DNA of 64,000 bases from Rhodohalobacter halophilus (GTDB taxonomy: Bacteria > Bacteroidota > Rhodothermia > Balneolales > Balneolaceae), in contig NZ_MDWE01000003.1 of the NCBI RefSeq assembly GCF_001715195.1, positions 23,406-87,405 of the forward strand. Reading direction: 5' to 3'. Position numbers and translations under genes: made by a program. Below the pieces are notes generated by a model, which saw only the letters and a program-made list of their open reading frames with translations, did not search any database and was not told where the DNA came from. Positions within the stretch are counted from its first letter, which is position 1; the number at the start of each line of letters is the position of its first letter. This document shows positions 46,830 through 55,953 of this stretch, one piece after another.

Positions 46830-48389
46830 ATGCGAAAAATGACCAGAATTTTATATTTGATGAGCCTTCTTCTGTTGGTTATTGGGCTGAAAAAGACAAT
46901 TGGACAGGACACCAATCCGGTAAACTCGCTTCTCTACAGCAATCAGGCCAATCTGTTCAGTGATCAAAATATTGCAATGGACCCGATCTCCATCATCATG
47001 CCGGGAACGGCCTATGCGGGCGGATTTGGCTCGTTTCTTGACAATCCCGCTTCTGCAGCCCTTTTCAACACAAGTTTTGGCGAGTTTGGCCTGGCCTACA
47101 CTGCCGTGGATGAGACAGCTCAATTTGCAAATAGCACACGATCATTAAGTGACAATCAGTTCAATCTATCCAATGCCGGCTTTGTCTACTCATTTCCCAC
47201 ACAGCGGGGAAGCCTGGTGGTAGGCGCGGGCTACAATCAGCACACCGTATTTAACCGTGCACTTGGTTTCAGGGGCCGAAATGAACAAACCACCATCACC
47301 GATCAGTTTAAAGCGCCCGGTTCAACCTATGCCGATATCGCATTCAACACATTTGCAATTGATTACGGAGATGAGTTTGAGGATTGGGATGAGTCTATTT
47401 TCCGGATTGGGTTTAATGATTTTGGCGACTATCTGGGCATTCAGCAGCAGGGCGAGATTTTTGAGAGCGGCTATGGCGGAGAGTACAGCTTTTTTGCAGC
47501 AACCGAGTTTCAGCAGGACCTGATGGTGGGAGTGAGCCTGGGAATATTAAACGGGCGGTATAAATACGATCGCCTTTTCCAGGAAGTGGACAATTTTAAC
47601 GACTATAACAGTGATTTTATTGACTCCAATGACGACGGTACCGGAGACACAGATGTAGATAATATTCTGCTCCAGGACCGGATTCGGAGTAACTACACCG
47701 GGTTTAAACTGAGAGCGGGCGCGATCTACCGGCTGAGTGATGCCCTGCACCTCGGGGCGAGCTACACACTCGGCACCCGAATGGAGATTGAGGAGCGGTT
47801 TGATGCCAACATTCAGACCACCTTCGATAACGGCGTTGTTTTTGAAGATGAACTGAACAGCGAATTTACCTACTATGTGGAGATGCCATCGCGTACCTCT
47901 GTGGGATTCTCTCTCAATGATGTGAACAGTGTGACGGTCTCGGCATCTGCAGAGTATGTGAATTACGGAGGCACCCGCATCGATTTTAATGACGGCAGCC
48001 TCTTTGAAGATGAGATTGCGGAGAATGAGTTTATTGAGACCAATTTTCGGTCTGTTTGGAATCTCCGTGGCGGACTGCAGTATGAAGTGAATGACGGGCT
48101 GTTTTTGCGCGGCGGTTACAGCTACTTCCCAAGCAAGTTTGAAAACGGGACAGATGACCGGTCGATCTTTTCCTTTGGAACCGGTTTGAGTCTTGCTCCG
48201 GGTGTTCAGCTCGATCTTGCTGCACAGTACACGGTGTGGGATGAGGTCTCTTCGGTCTACGACTATGCGGATTACGACTACTCCCTGTTACCGGACGATG
48301 CTCCGACTGCAACGTTCCGGTCAGAAAACGCCAGCCGGGAAGTGGACCGGTGGAAAATGATGGCCACCATTCGGTTTAGCATGAATTGA
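46830..48389 (+). CDS. FadL/OMPP1-like outer-membrane transport protein
   Basis: A 519-residue outer-membrane beta-barrel with a signal peptide ending near KKTIGQD (residues 21-27). It has the FadL-type N-terminal segment with YAGGFGSFLDNPASAALFN, then alternating strands. The end, REVDRWKMMATIRFSMN, is typical of FadL-family barrels in Bacteroidota. Such proteins carry hydrophobic compounds across the outer membrane. An acidic, calcium-loop-like stretch (DSNDDGTGDTDVDN) sits in an extracellular loop. It is separated from the lipoprotein gene by 125 bp. Confidence 0.82.
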   Translation: MRKMTRILYLMSLLLLVIGLKKTIGQDTNPVNSLLYSNQANLFSDQNIAMDPISIIMPGTAYAGGFGSFLDNPASAALFNTSFGEFGLAYTAVDETAQFANSTRSLSDNQFNLSNAGFVYSFPTQRGSLVVGAGYNQHTVFNRALGFRGRNEQTTITDQFKAPGSTYADIAFNTFAIDYGDEFEDWDESIFRIGFNDFGDYLGIQQQGEIFESGYGGEYSFFAATEFQQDLMVGVSLGILNGRYKYDRLFQEVDNFNDYNSDFIDSNDDGTGDTDVDNILLQDRIRSNYTGFKLRAGAIYRLSDALHLGASYTLGTRMEIEERFDANIQTTFDNGVVFEDELNSEFTYYVEMPSRTSVGFSLNDVNSVTVSASAEYVNYGGTRIDFNDGSLFEDEIAENEFIETNFRSVWNLRGGLQYEVNDGLFLRGGYSYFPSKFENGTDDRSIFSFGTGLSLAPGVQLDLAAQYTVWDEVSSVYDYADYDYSLLPDDAPTATFRSENASREVDRWKMMATIRFSMN

Positions 48390-48788
48390 ACGCAGCAGAG
48401 CACCGGTGATAAAACAAACTCGTTGAATCATCACCTCAATGTAGCATCGAACCCTGAACTGCTACCTCTGTTCGGCGATCTCGATTGTAGTCACGACTAA
48501 TGATCCGGGGTTATACCCCGGGCTACTCATGTGCTGTCCCTACAGGGCAAGGATATAACTATTCTGTTCCGATGGTTGTTGCCGGTCGAAATTGAGTAAT
48601 GACACTTCGTTATTTAATATCAAATCCCTCAATTGTCCCATTGGGACAACAGACGGGTAGTTATGACGGGCATCCTATTTTCTGCCGCCGTACAGGGAGC
48701 TTGGGTTGAAATTCAAAAAATAACGAGGCGATAGCTTTCGCATCAGAGCCACTGCCGAGAGTCTTCAGTGTAGAAATTCGGGCGAGGT
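48390..48788. repeat. Dispersed-repeat region, no gene
   Basis: About 400 bp with several short palindromes of the interspersed type: CCGGGGTTATACCCCGG (48510-48526), TGTCCCTACAGGGCA (about 48535) and TTGTCCCATTGGGACAA (about 48635-48651). The sequence CATCCTATTTTCTGCCGCCG resembles the repeats at 34316-34760. No protein-like frame is present. Confidence 0.6.
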
Positions 48789-49304
48789 TTAATCTCTAAC
48801 TATCAGCGCGAATCCAGTCGACCTCCAGCCGGAATGGCCCCCTTGCCTGTTGCTGATCAGAAACCCAAATTGATGAACTGTGGACCAGTCGGGTGTTGGA
48901 GCCGGGTCGGGTGTTCGACCACGATAGGTGGGCCTAAATTTACCTATTGGAATCACAACTTCGATCCATTGGTTCTGAACGGAATCGAAACGGGCCTCAA
49001 ACCAGTAATTCGGCAGTTTCTCTTTTGATTGAGGTTTTAGCCGAAAACTGTAGCGTTTCCCATCTCCTTTCACTCGAAGCTGAACGGATTTAAATCCTAC
49101 CAGATTGAGAGATTCATCATTTTTAACCGAGGCAAACCCACCGTTGTTTTCAAAAGAGACTTCACCCAAAAAGACCGCATTTCCCTCCTCATTTATTTGA
49201 AACTGGCTCGTGGAAGCCCCGCCCATTACGTCATCATTTACGATACGCCATTTTTGTGCGGCCAGATTTGAAAAATCTGTTATGAGAACAGGGGAGTTAT
49301 GCAT
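48789..49304 (-). CDS. CIA30-domain protein
   Basis: A 171-residue protein consisting of one CIA30 (NDUFAF1-like, CBM11-like jelly roll) domain: WRIVNDDVMGGASTSQF near the start, FENNGGFASVKN, LRVKGDGKRYSFRL in the middle and IGFLIS-like FGFLISNRQGGHSGW at the end. In mitochondria the family helps assemble complex I; bacterial members have no settled role. The ATG at 49304 gives the family-like MHNSPVLITDFSN start, though the frame is open 29 codons further up. No signal peptide with this start. Confidence 0.82.
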   Translation of the reverse strand: MHNSPVLITDFSNLAAQKWRIVNDDVMGGASTSQFQINEEGNAVFLGEVSFENNGGFASVKNDESLNLVGFKSVQLRVKGDGKRYSFRLKPQSKEKLPNYWFEARFDSVQNQWIEVVIPIGKFRPTYRGRTPDPAPTPDWSTVHQFGFLISNRQGGHSGWRSTGFALIVRD

Positions 49305-49634
49305 GATCAAAATATTAGGTGGTACAATCTCCGGATGAATGTTCACGGAAAGGTATAAATGTAACTGAGTTGAGCGAGGAAAACATTCCATTGGTGTATA
49401 AAACAGCGTATGTCATAATTCGTAGGTCGTGCCCCGAGATGAACTCACCCCCGGCCCCCTCTTCGTTTGAAAAGAGGGGAGAGTTGTGAATGGAATTACG
49501 TATTGCGTAACCCGAATACCGTACACCGTGCGACGCATCCAGACGCTGTCATGATCAGCTGACACTGAACGATGACAGGTCGTAATTTGTATACTGAACG
49601 CTATATATCGTACGATGACAGGTCTTGCAAAAAT
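49305..49634. repeat. Intergenic repeats, including one copy of a 90-bp dispersed repeat
   Basis: Contains a hairpin CCCCCTCTT..AAGAGGGG (49455-49480) and, at 49499-49587, one copy of a repeat that recurs at 51276-51368 on the same strand. The first 37 bases are nearly identical, starting CGTATTGCGTAACCCGAATA, and both copies end CGATGACAGGTCGTAATT. A further ACGATGACAGGTC follows near 49612. No gene seen. Confidence 0.65.
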
Positions 49635-50696
49635 TTACTCTTTCATATGATCAGGGAGTACAATGCCGAGGCGGCCGGCGCGCTCGCGCCATTTTTGCCG
49701 GGCCAGTTTCTGCATATCTTCAATCGTGTCGATTTCATCCACAATCTCCATTCCGAGGAGGGTTTCCACGGCGTCCTCCATAGTCACAACACCGGAAAAT
49801 CCACCATACTCATCTACCACCACGGCAATATGCTCCTGCTTTTCAAGCAGTTTCTCAAACAGCTCCTTAAGCGAAGCGGTCTCAGGAACAATCATCACAT
49901 CCCGGCGAATCTCCTTCAGCTTCTTCTCACCATTTCCCTCCGAGAGGTTGTAGTAGAGATCATTCTTCAAAATATATCCGGTAATATCCTCATCATTTTC
50001 ACCGTAGACTGGAATTCGCGAAACGTGCAATTCCTCTTTCTGCTCCAGAACTTCATTGATGGTTAGGTCCTCCTGAGCCTTGATAACCACAATACGCGGC
50101 GTCATCACATCGTGCACTTTCAGCGATCGAAACTTGATCAGGTTTTTGAATATCTTCGATTCACCTTCTTCAAACACACCCTCTTCAAAACCAAGTTCGG
50201 CCATGGCGCTAAACTCCTCACGGCTCACAGTTGGCTTCTTATCCTCGCGGGAGAGCCACTTGGTGATGCCCATCGAAAGCAGAACCAGCGGGTAGGTGAT
50301 GTAGATCAACCCTTTGGTGGTATAACCGGAAAAACTGGAGAGCTCTTTCCAGTAGGTAGCCCCTAATGTTTTTGGAATGATTTCCGAGAAGATCAGGATG
50401 GCGAGCGTAAGAATCGCGGACGTGATGCTGACGTAGGCGTTACCAAAAACCACCTGAGCCTGGGCGCCCACGCCGGCTGCTCCCACGGTATGGGCAATGG
50501 TATTGAGACTCAGAATGGCCGAAAGGGGACGGTCGATATTGTTTTTGAGATCTTTGAGGATGCCGCCAACGCGCGGTTTCTTCTTTGAGAGGACGCTTAC
50601 AAAAGAGGAGTTCATAGAGAGTAAAACCGCCTCCAGGATGGAGCATAGAAAAGAGACTCCGATTGCCAGAGCCAGGTAAAAAATAAGTAGCGTCAT
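49635..50696 (-). CDS. CNNM/CorC-type DUF21 and CBS-domain membrane protein
   Basis: A 353-residue hemolysin-C/CNNM-type protein. The N-terminal DUF21 membrane domain has about four hydrophobic segments (residues 1-25, 55-80, 85-110 and 125-150) with LSAILSLNTIAHTVGAAGVG. Two CBS domains follow (about 195-325) with VHDVMTPRIVVI, RIPVYGENDEDITGYI and VVDEYGGFSGVVTMEDAVETLLG. The C-terminal CorC/HlyC domain of longer members is absent. The family is linked to magnesium or cobalt efflux. It is flanked on both sides by copies of the dispersed repeat. Confidence 0.88.
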   Translation of the reverse strand: MTLLIFYLALAIGVSFLCSILEAVLLSMNSSFVSVLSKKKPRVGGILKDLKNNIDRPLSAILSLNTIAHTVGAAGVGAQAQVVFGNAYVSITSAILTLAILIFSEIIPKTLGATYWKELSSFSGYTTKGLIYITYPLVLLSMGITKWLSREDKKPTVSREEFSAMAELGFEEGVFEEGESKIFKNLIKFRSLKVHDVMTPRIVVIKAQEDLTINEVLEQKEELHVSRIPVYGENDEDITGYILKNDLYYNLSEGNGEKKLKEIRRDVMIVPETASLKELFEKLLEKQEHIAVVVDEYGGFSGVVTMEDAVETLLGMEIVDEIDTIEDMQKLARQKWRERAGRLGIVLPDHMKE

Positions 50697-51382
50697 AAAT
50701 GGTCTTCGAGGGTGAATTGATAAAACATTCCTAAGATAACAGAAATTGAGGTAAACTTCGTTGGGGCAAGTTTCAGGTGGGACTCACTCCTCGGTCCCCT
50801 CTCTCCTAACTGCATTCGCAAAGAGGGGAGGCGTTTTAAATTGCATTTTGGTCTGCGTATTACGTGAACCGTACACCGTTTTTTGATTGACGAATCACCG
50901 ATTGACCGAACTGTGAACTGCGATTCGATTCTTTAATTTTGAAATGTGTTGATAATCTAACTCCGTAGGAGTGGCCGGATTGTAGCCTCGGGTGAAGTGA
51001 AACGAAGCCCGGGGATAAAGAGGTCAGACCAATTTACTGCCGAACAGAGGGATGGGTTATTGCTGTAAAGTATTGTTGAGGCGGTGCTGCCTGGATTTAG
51101 GAGTGAAATGAATTCCCGGAAAATTTACAATCAGCGGATACGTCAACTTATGGACCGGATATATTCATGTTTTGAATATTATCGCCTCAGGGAAGCTCAG
51201 TGCGTTGGACACTCCGCATTCTGCCTCCTCTTCCCGATCAATAACATCGGGACATGCTCCGAGGGGAGCCTGAGCCGTATTGCGTAACCCGAATACCGTA
51301 CACCGTGCGACGTACCTCGACGCTGACATGTACCCGACACCTGTCGGGAACGATGACAGGTCGTAATTCGCAAACCGGAATC
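50697..51382. repeat. Long gene-free region with dispersed repeats
   Basis: Nearly 690 bp with no credible gene. It contains a purine/pyrimidine hairpin CCCCTCTC..AGAGGGGAG (about 50797-50829), an AGCCTCGGGTGAAG..AAGCCCGGGG type repeat (about 50985-51016), a CCGACACCTGTCGGG palindrome (about 51334-51348), and the second copy of the 90-bp repeat (51276-51368). A 67-codon frame at 51084-51287 has no family features and ends inside the repeat. Confidence 0.6.
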
Positions 51383-52477
51383 TTACCCTAAAGAACTTTC
51401 AGGGACGCGGTAAACAACGGAGTTGATATTCATTCCGGCGCCGACGGACGCGAAGATGATGTGGTCTCCGGGGTTGATGCTGTGGCCGGGCAGCCGCTTG
51501 CGGAGAATCAAATCGAGCAGGGTGGGGACGGTGGCCACGCTGGTATTGCCAAGTTTGTTAATCGTCATCGGCATGATGTTTTTCGGCACTTCACTCTCAC
51601 CATACAGCTTAAAGAGCCGCTGCAGGATCGCTTCATCCATCTTCTCATTGGCCTGGTGGATTAAAACTTTGTGAATATCGGTCAGATCGAGTCCGGCTTT
51701 TTCGATGGACTCCTTAACCATCCCCGGCACATTTGTAAGGGCGTACTGATAGAGTTTTCTCCCATCCATTTTCAGATAGAGCGTGTTGTCACTATCCGGC
51801 TTGTACGATCTGCTCATCTCCAGATAAAACGCCTGAGTTTCCGTATCGGTACGGGCGGCGTGGGAGAGAATCCCCACCGGTTTATCCCCCTGTTTTGCCT
51901 CCAGGATTACGGCACCGGCACCGTCAGCGTAGATCATGCTGTCGCGATCGTGGGGGTCGCAAATTCGCGATAGTGTTTCCGTGCCGATCACCAGTACCGA
52001 CGTAACATCACCGCTTCGGATATAGTAGCTGGCCTGAATCACACCCTGCAGCCAGCCGGGGCAGCCAAACGGGAGGTCATAAGCCACGCAGCAGGGGTTT
52101 TTGATGCCTAAGTGGTATTTCACTTTTGACGCTAGCGAAGGAACCATATCCACCCTGCGGTTATCGGCGCGGACATCCCCGAAATTATGTGCCACAATGA
52201 TGTAGTCAAGCTGTTCGCGATCGAGGCCGGACATCTCCAGGGCTTTTTCTGCTGCTTTTGAGCCCATATCAGAAGCTAGCATACTATCATCGGCGTAGCG
52301 GCGCTCCTCAATTCCGGTAATCTCCCTGAACTTTTTCACGGTCTCCTTATTCGACTTCTCAAACGGAGCCCCATTTTTTTCAAGGAAGTCGGCCTTTAAA
52401 AATTCGCTGTTGGGAACGATTCTGTCCGGAATATAAGAGCCTGTTCCGGTGATGACGGTTCGAATTTGCTGAGCCAT
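51383..52477 (-). CDS. 3-oxoacyl-ACP synthase III family protein
   Basis: A 364-residue thiolase-fold enzyme of the FabH type. The start region IRTVITGTGSYIPDRIV is typical. The active cysteine lies in PFGCPGW (about residue 134), the histidine in VLIHQANEKM (about 267) and the asparagine in NKLGNTSVATVP (about 305). FabH enzymes start fatty-acid chains from acetyl- or branched acyl-CoA; close relatives start other lipids. It is a single gene, with no other fab genes near. Confidence 0.88.
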   Translation of the reverse strand: MAQQIRTVITGTGSYIPDRIVPNSEFLKADFLEKNGAPFEKSNKETVKKFREITGIEERRYADDSMLASDMGSKAAEKALEMSGLDREQLDYIIVAHNFGDVRADNRRVDMVPSLASKVKYHLGIKNPCCVAYDLPFGCPGWLQGVIQASYYIRSGDVTSVLVIGTETLSRICDPHDRDSMIYADGAGAVILEAKQGDKPVGILSHAARTDTETQAFYLEMSRSYKPDSDNTLYLKMDGRKLYQYALTNVPGMVKESIEKAGLDLTDIHKVLIHQANEKMDEAILQRLFKLYGESEVPKNIMPMTINKLGNTSVATVPTLLDLILRKRLPGHSINPGDHIIFASVGAGMNINSVVYRVPESSLG

Positions 52478-52930
52478 AGAGAGAGGACATTTTGAGCTTT
52501 TTATTGACCTGATTACAGATATACAAAAATTGTTGTTGAATATCGAGTATCGGATTCAACTCTTAACTGCAAATGACCGCATTCGGAGACAGAATCTTTA
52601 AAATTTCATCCCAACAAACATTGGGGCTGGGGCAATTTTCAAATAGGGGAACGGAGAAACGGTAGCCGGTACCATGCCACGGACCTTCCTTTACTCTTCC
52701 TTGGGACAAGCTTCAGCCACCCTTTACCAAAAGGGGATTCGCTGAGCCGTGCATGAACTCCGGTTCAACACCGGCCCAACTCTCCATCCGATTGGACTTG
52801 GTACGGAGATGGTATAGAGATGAGTTGAAGAAAAACCGGATGATTTTTGGGATGGGATTCGGAAAGTTGGATGGTTCTATTATATTCGGAAGGAATGTTT
52901 CCCGGTTTCAGGATAACAAAGAACTATTCA
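52478..52930. other. Gene-free region
   Basis: About 450 bp between the KAS III gene start and the end of the SWIM gene. It has a weak pyrimidine/purine-type repeat (CCACCCTTTACCAAAAGGGG near 52718) related to those at 49455 and 50797. A 74-codon plus-strand frame at 52753-52977 overlaps the SWIM gene and shows no family features. Confidence 0.45.
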
Positions 52931-54652
52931 CTAAAATCCAAACTTATCCAGTTCCTCCAGCAGGGAGGGACGGTTAGCGTATTTCTCCCGTATATTGTCT
53001 GCCAGCTTACCGGCTTGGTTTTCCGCTCCAAATTGGATGGCTTTCTTCAGCATCCGGCATACATACCGGTAATTCTTGCGATCGGCCCGGTTTGCCAATG
53101 CTTCCCAAATAATGTGTTCATAAATCTCAAAAACAGCATGTACAGCCGGGTATTCTCCGGTTTCGCTAAAATGATGCTGATAATGCTGTACATAAGAGAT
53201 ATGCGGATTTTTCTTCATATCCGCCAACAGCCTCTCCCACATTCCTTCCAGTGCATAAACCTCCGAACGTAAATTCCGGCCCGGAAAACCCAGGCTAAGT
53301 GCTGGTAACACCTTCTCTTTTAAATAGGCATCCCATTCATCCGGGGCCACCAGACCCTTCACCTTTACAAAACGCTCCATTTTTGGGTCTTCGGCCAGCA
53401 TAACCAGCGCACGTTCCAGCACTTCTCCCGAAGCTCCCTGCTTTTCCGACACCTTCATCAGCCATTCATTCCAGTCTTTTCGCAAACCCGGAGCCTTTTT
53501 TTCAAATTTCTCAATAGCTGCTTCGGCCAGCTCCTTCACGCGGCCGAACTGCTCCTGCTGCCAGGCCGTTTCAATCCGTTCCGCATATACACCTGTCAAA
53601 TATGTATACCTTTCCAGAAGTGCATCCGCCTCATTCTTATCCCCAATTTTTCTAAGCAGGCGGACTTTCTGCAACACCGAACGCTCCAAATGAAATTGTG
53701 AGCTCCAATTATCCGGATTTTCTTCTAGCCGCTCAATTTTTGCATCCATAAATGTCCGGATATTTTCAACCTGTTTGTCCGTTTGCGCTATGTTCACGGC
53801 CATCGCCAGGAAATCATCCTCAAAATCCCAGCCCTTGTAGCGTTTGTCATCCAGCGATTTCAGGCACCATTTAAAAAAGGCATTCCGTTCCTTATCCGGC
53901 ACGTCCCCGCTAATCTTGAAAAGTAATGCCGTGGCCAAATTCAGGCTCTCGCCCACATCCGCATTCGAATCGTCTATAAATTGCAGGGCCGGAACCATCT
54001 CCTCCATCACCACCTGACAGATATCCAGGGCGTCCCGGATGGAGCCGGATTTTTTTAGCTTTTCCGCCTGCCCCAGCAGCTCGTACACAGCCACCAGGTG
54101 TCGGCGGGCCTCACTTCCGTACATCATTCCCTTTCGGCGGGCCGGAGCCAGCGCTTTTTTAACTATTTTGCGATAGTCCGGCTTTCCCATTCCGCCCGTT
54201 CCTGCCCCAATAATCGTTCTCATGTGTTCCTCTATTTGTGCATTAAAAATGGCCGTTTTTTGGATGGCTTCTATCAGTTCTTTCTTTGTAGCAGATTCTA
54301 ACAGCTCTTCAAAGTCATCCGGTGTTTTTGGCGGTGATTTGTCTTCTTCCACAATGTCCATCTCCATCCAGTCGATGGCTTCGTCCTCCAACGCCAGCAG
54401 CACCGCCGCGATGTGTTTGCAGGGAGCCGAATCCGCATAGGGGCAACTGCACGAGCCCCTCGCCACCTCATCATTCAGCAATTGGATGCGCACCGAATAT
54501 GTGAAGCTTCCATGCACCCTGGCCGTCCAGGTTTTATCCCCCTCAAACGACAAATTCTCCACTCGTCCCTGATGCAGATAATCAACCCCGCGTTTGAGTA
54601 TTACCGGAGGAAAATTGGATTCCGGATCATCAATATTGAGAAGAAAACTCAT
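52931..54652 (-). CDS. SWIM zinc-finger protein with long helical-repeat region
   Basis: A 573-residue protein. The N-terminal part up to about residue 60 is the segment that precedes SWIM fingers (ILKRGVDYLHQGRVENLSF). The SWIM motif CxCx(n)CxH is GSCSCPYADSAPCKHIAAVL (about residues 57-76). The remaining 480 residues are helical and TPR-like, ending in ENQAGKLADNIREKYANRPS. SWIM proteins bind DNA or proteins; this type is widespread with unknown role. ATG 54652 (MSFLLNIDDPESNFPP) is chosen; the 40 codons above lack family features. It is divergent from the HNH gene, so it may be a boundary gene of the defence island. Confidence 0.82.
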   Translation of the reverse strand: MSFLLNIDDPESNFPPVILKRGVDYLHQGRVENLSFEGDKTWTARVHGSFTYSVRIQLLNDEVARGSCSCPYADSAPCKHIAAVLLALEDEAIDWMEMDIVEEDKSPPKTPDDFEELLESATKKELIEAIQKTAIFNAQIEEHMRTIIGAGTGGMGKPDYRKIVKKALAPARRKGMMYGSEARRHLVAVYELLGQAEKLKKSGSIRDALDICQVVMEEMVPALQFIDDSNADVGESLNLATALLFKISGDVPDKERNAFFKWCLKSLDDKRYKGWDFEDDFLAMAVNIAQTDKQVENIRTFMDAKIERLEENPDNWSSQFHLERSVLQKVRLLRKIGDKNEADALLERYTYLTGVYAERIETAWQQEQFGRVKELAEAAIEKFEKKAPGLRKDWNEWLMKVSEKQGASGEVLERALVMLAEDPKMERFVKVKGLVAPDEWDAYLKEKVLPALSLGFPGRNLRSEVYALEGMWERLLADMKKNPHISYVQHYQHHFSETGEYPAVHAVFEIYEHIIWEALANRADRKNYRYVCRMLKKAIQFGAENQAGKLADNIREKYANRPSLLEELDKFGF

Positions 54653-54825
54653 AAAAGTACATGTAAATTTGTTTAGGGGAATGATACGGGTTGAGGTTTT
54701 CAAAAACCAAAGCCTTACACCGGCGCAACAAATAAATCCCTGCCAAACCGATTGGAGATGAATCTTTTTCATCTAATGATTTGATACGTCTTGCTTTATC
54801 CCCGGGAAAGTTTAGTTTTGGGGAG

Positions 54826-55953
54826 ATGGAATACGAGGTACTAAAAAATATCAACCAGATCATTGAGCGGGACAGCAAAGGCACCACCTACAAATTTGCC
54901 CTGCTCCGGGCTACGATTGAAGTAATCCAGGAAAAGTCGCCGTATCAGAAATTTGAAGATGAGCGAGTGGTACTTCCAGTGGGATTATTGATCCTGAAAT
55001 GGCTGGAATATTACTACCCAATCATTGAACAAGAACTTCCCCAGAGAAACGGTGATGATCTTCATTCGTTCACGCTTTCCTTCCGCTCGCTCTTTAAAGA
55101 GGTAACGGATTTCTACAAACTAAGAGGCGGACTGTCGGTCTTTTATTCGGAACTCATCCGGGGGAATCTGCCAGGTGAAATGGAAGACACCGTTTTTCAG
55201 CTTTGCAAGAAACTCAGGGATACTATCAAAGATCAGCCCATGCGCTATATCGGGAAATCGGTGAACGGGTCTGAGTACAGCATTTATCATCGGGAAGAAA
55301 CCAACATCCGGTTGATGCAGCCCGATAAAATGGATGTGAACTTTTTGATCGAAAATTTTACCCGGTTCTCCATTCCCCTTGATTATTTTAAGGTGATGGA
55401 ATTAATGGGAAGTTTTATTACCGGAATGCATTCCATTCTGATCAACTGGGCAGAATTTACCGTGGATAAAGACAAGAGCCTGAATATGAACCAGATGCTC
55501 GAAACCATGTTGAAGTCGCCGCAGGAAGCGCGGAATGTGTTGTTGTCCGAAAAGATCTTCAAGACGTTGAAAAAGAAGCATGGCGAACTGGAATGCGTTT
55601 GGTCGGGCAGCCGGATTACCTATGATCTGAATATTGACCACGTCCTGCCGTTTTCGGTTTGGCGAAATAATGACCTGTGGAATTTGTTGCCGGCCAAAGC
55701 CTCTGTAAATAACAGCAAGCGCGACAAAATTCCCTCCCTGGAATTACTGGACAACCGGAAAGACCAAATCATTTCCTACTGGCAGATCATTCGTGATGTG
55801 GAGCAGGCCGGTTTTGAGAAAGAGATGAACGTGAATCTCATCACCCGGCAGGATTTTGAACAGCATAATTGGGAAAAATCTGCCTTCGATTCCCTGAAAG
55901 AGAAAAGCCGGTATCTAATCGAAACCCGTGGTTTTGAAGCCTTCAACTTGTGA
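54826..55953 (+). CDS. HNH endonuclease-domain protein
   Basis: A 375-residue protein. The first 250 residues are helical with no motif I can name (MEYEVLKNINQIIERDSKG at the start). A C-terminal HNH nuclease module then begins with ECVWSGSRI and continues IDHVLPFSVW and NNDLWNLLPAKASVNNSKRD (about 280-325), with the DH, N and final K/N positions in place. It starts at ATG 54826; a TTG start 15 codons earlier is possible. Its stop overlaps the start of the methyltransferase-HIT gene by one base (TGATG), so the two form a coupled pair at the front of the methyltransferase operon. It may cut DNA in a defence role; substrate unknown. Confidence 0.8.
   Translation: MEYEVLKNINQIIERDSKGTTYKFALLRATIEVIQEKSPYQKFEDERVVLPVGLLILKWLEYYYPIIEQELPQRNGDDLHSFTLSFRSLFKEVTDFYKLRGGLSVFYSELIRGNLPGEMEDTVFQLCKKLRDTIKDQPMRYIGKSVNGSEYSIYHREETNIRLMQPDKMDVNFLIENFTRFSIPLDYFKVMELMGSFITGMHSILINWAEFTVDKDKSLNMNQMLETMLKSPQEARNVLLSEKIFKTLKKKHGELECVWSGSRITYDLNIDHVLPFSVWRNNDLWNLLPAKASVNNSKRDKIPSLELLDNRKDQIISYWQIIRDVEQAGFEKEMNVNLITRQDFEQHNWEKSAFDSLKEKSRYLIETRGFEAFNL

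Noticed and set aside
51084..51287. 67-codon plus-strand frame in the long gap after the CorC-type gene
   Set aside because: It has no family features and runs into the dispersed repeat.
54781..54825. Upstream TTG start for the HNH gene
   Set aside because: There is no clear ribosome-binding site before it, and the ATG at 54826 gives a more natural N-terminus, although the longer form cannot be excluded.
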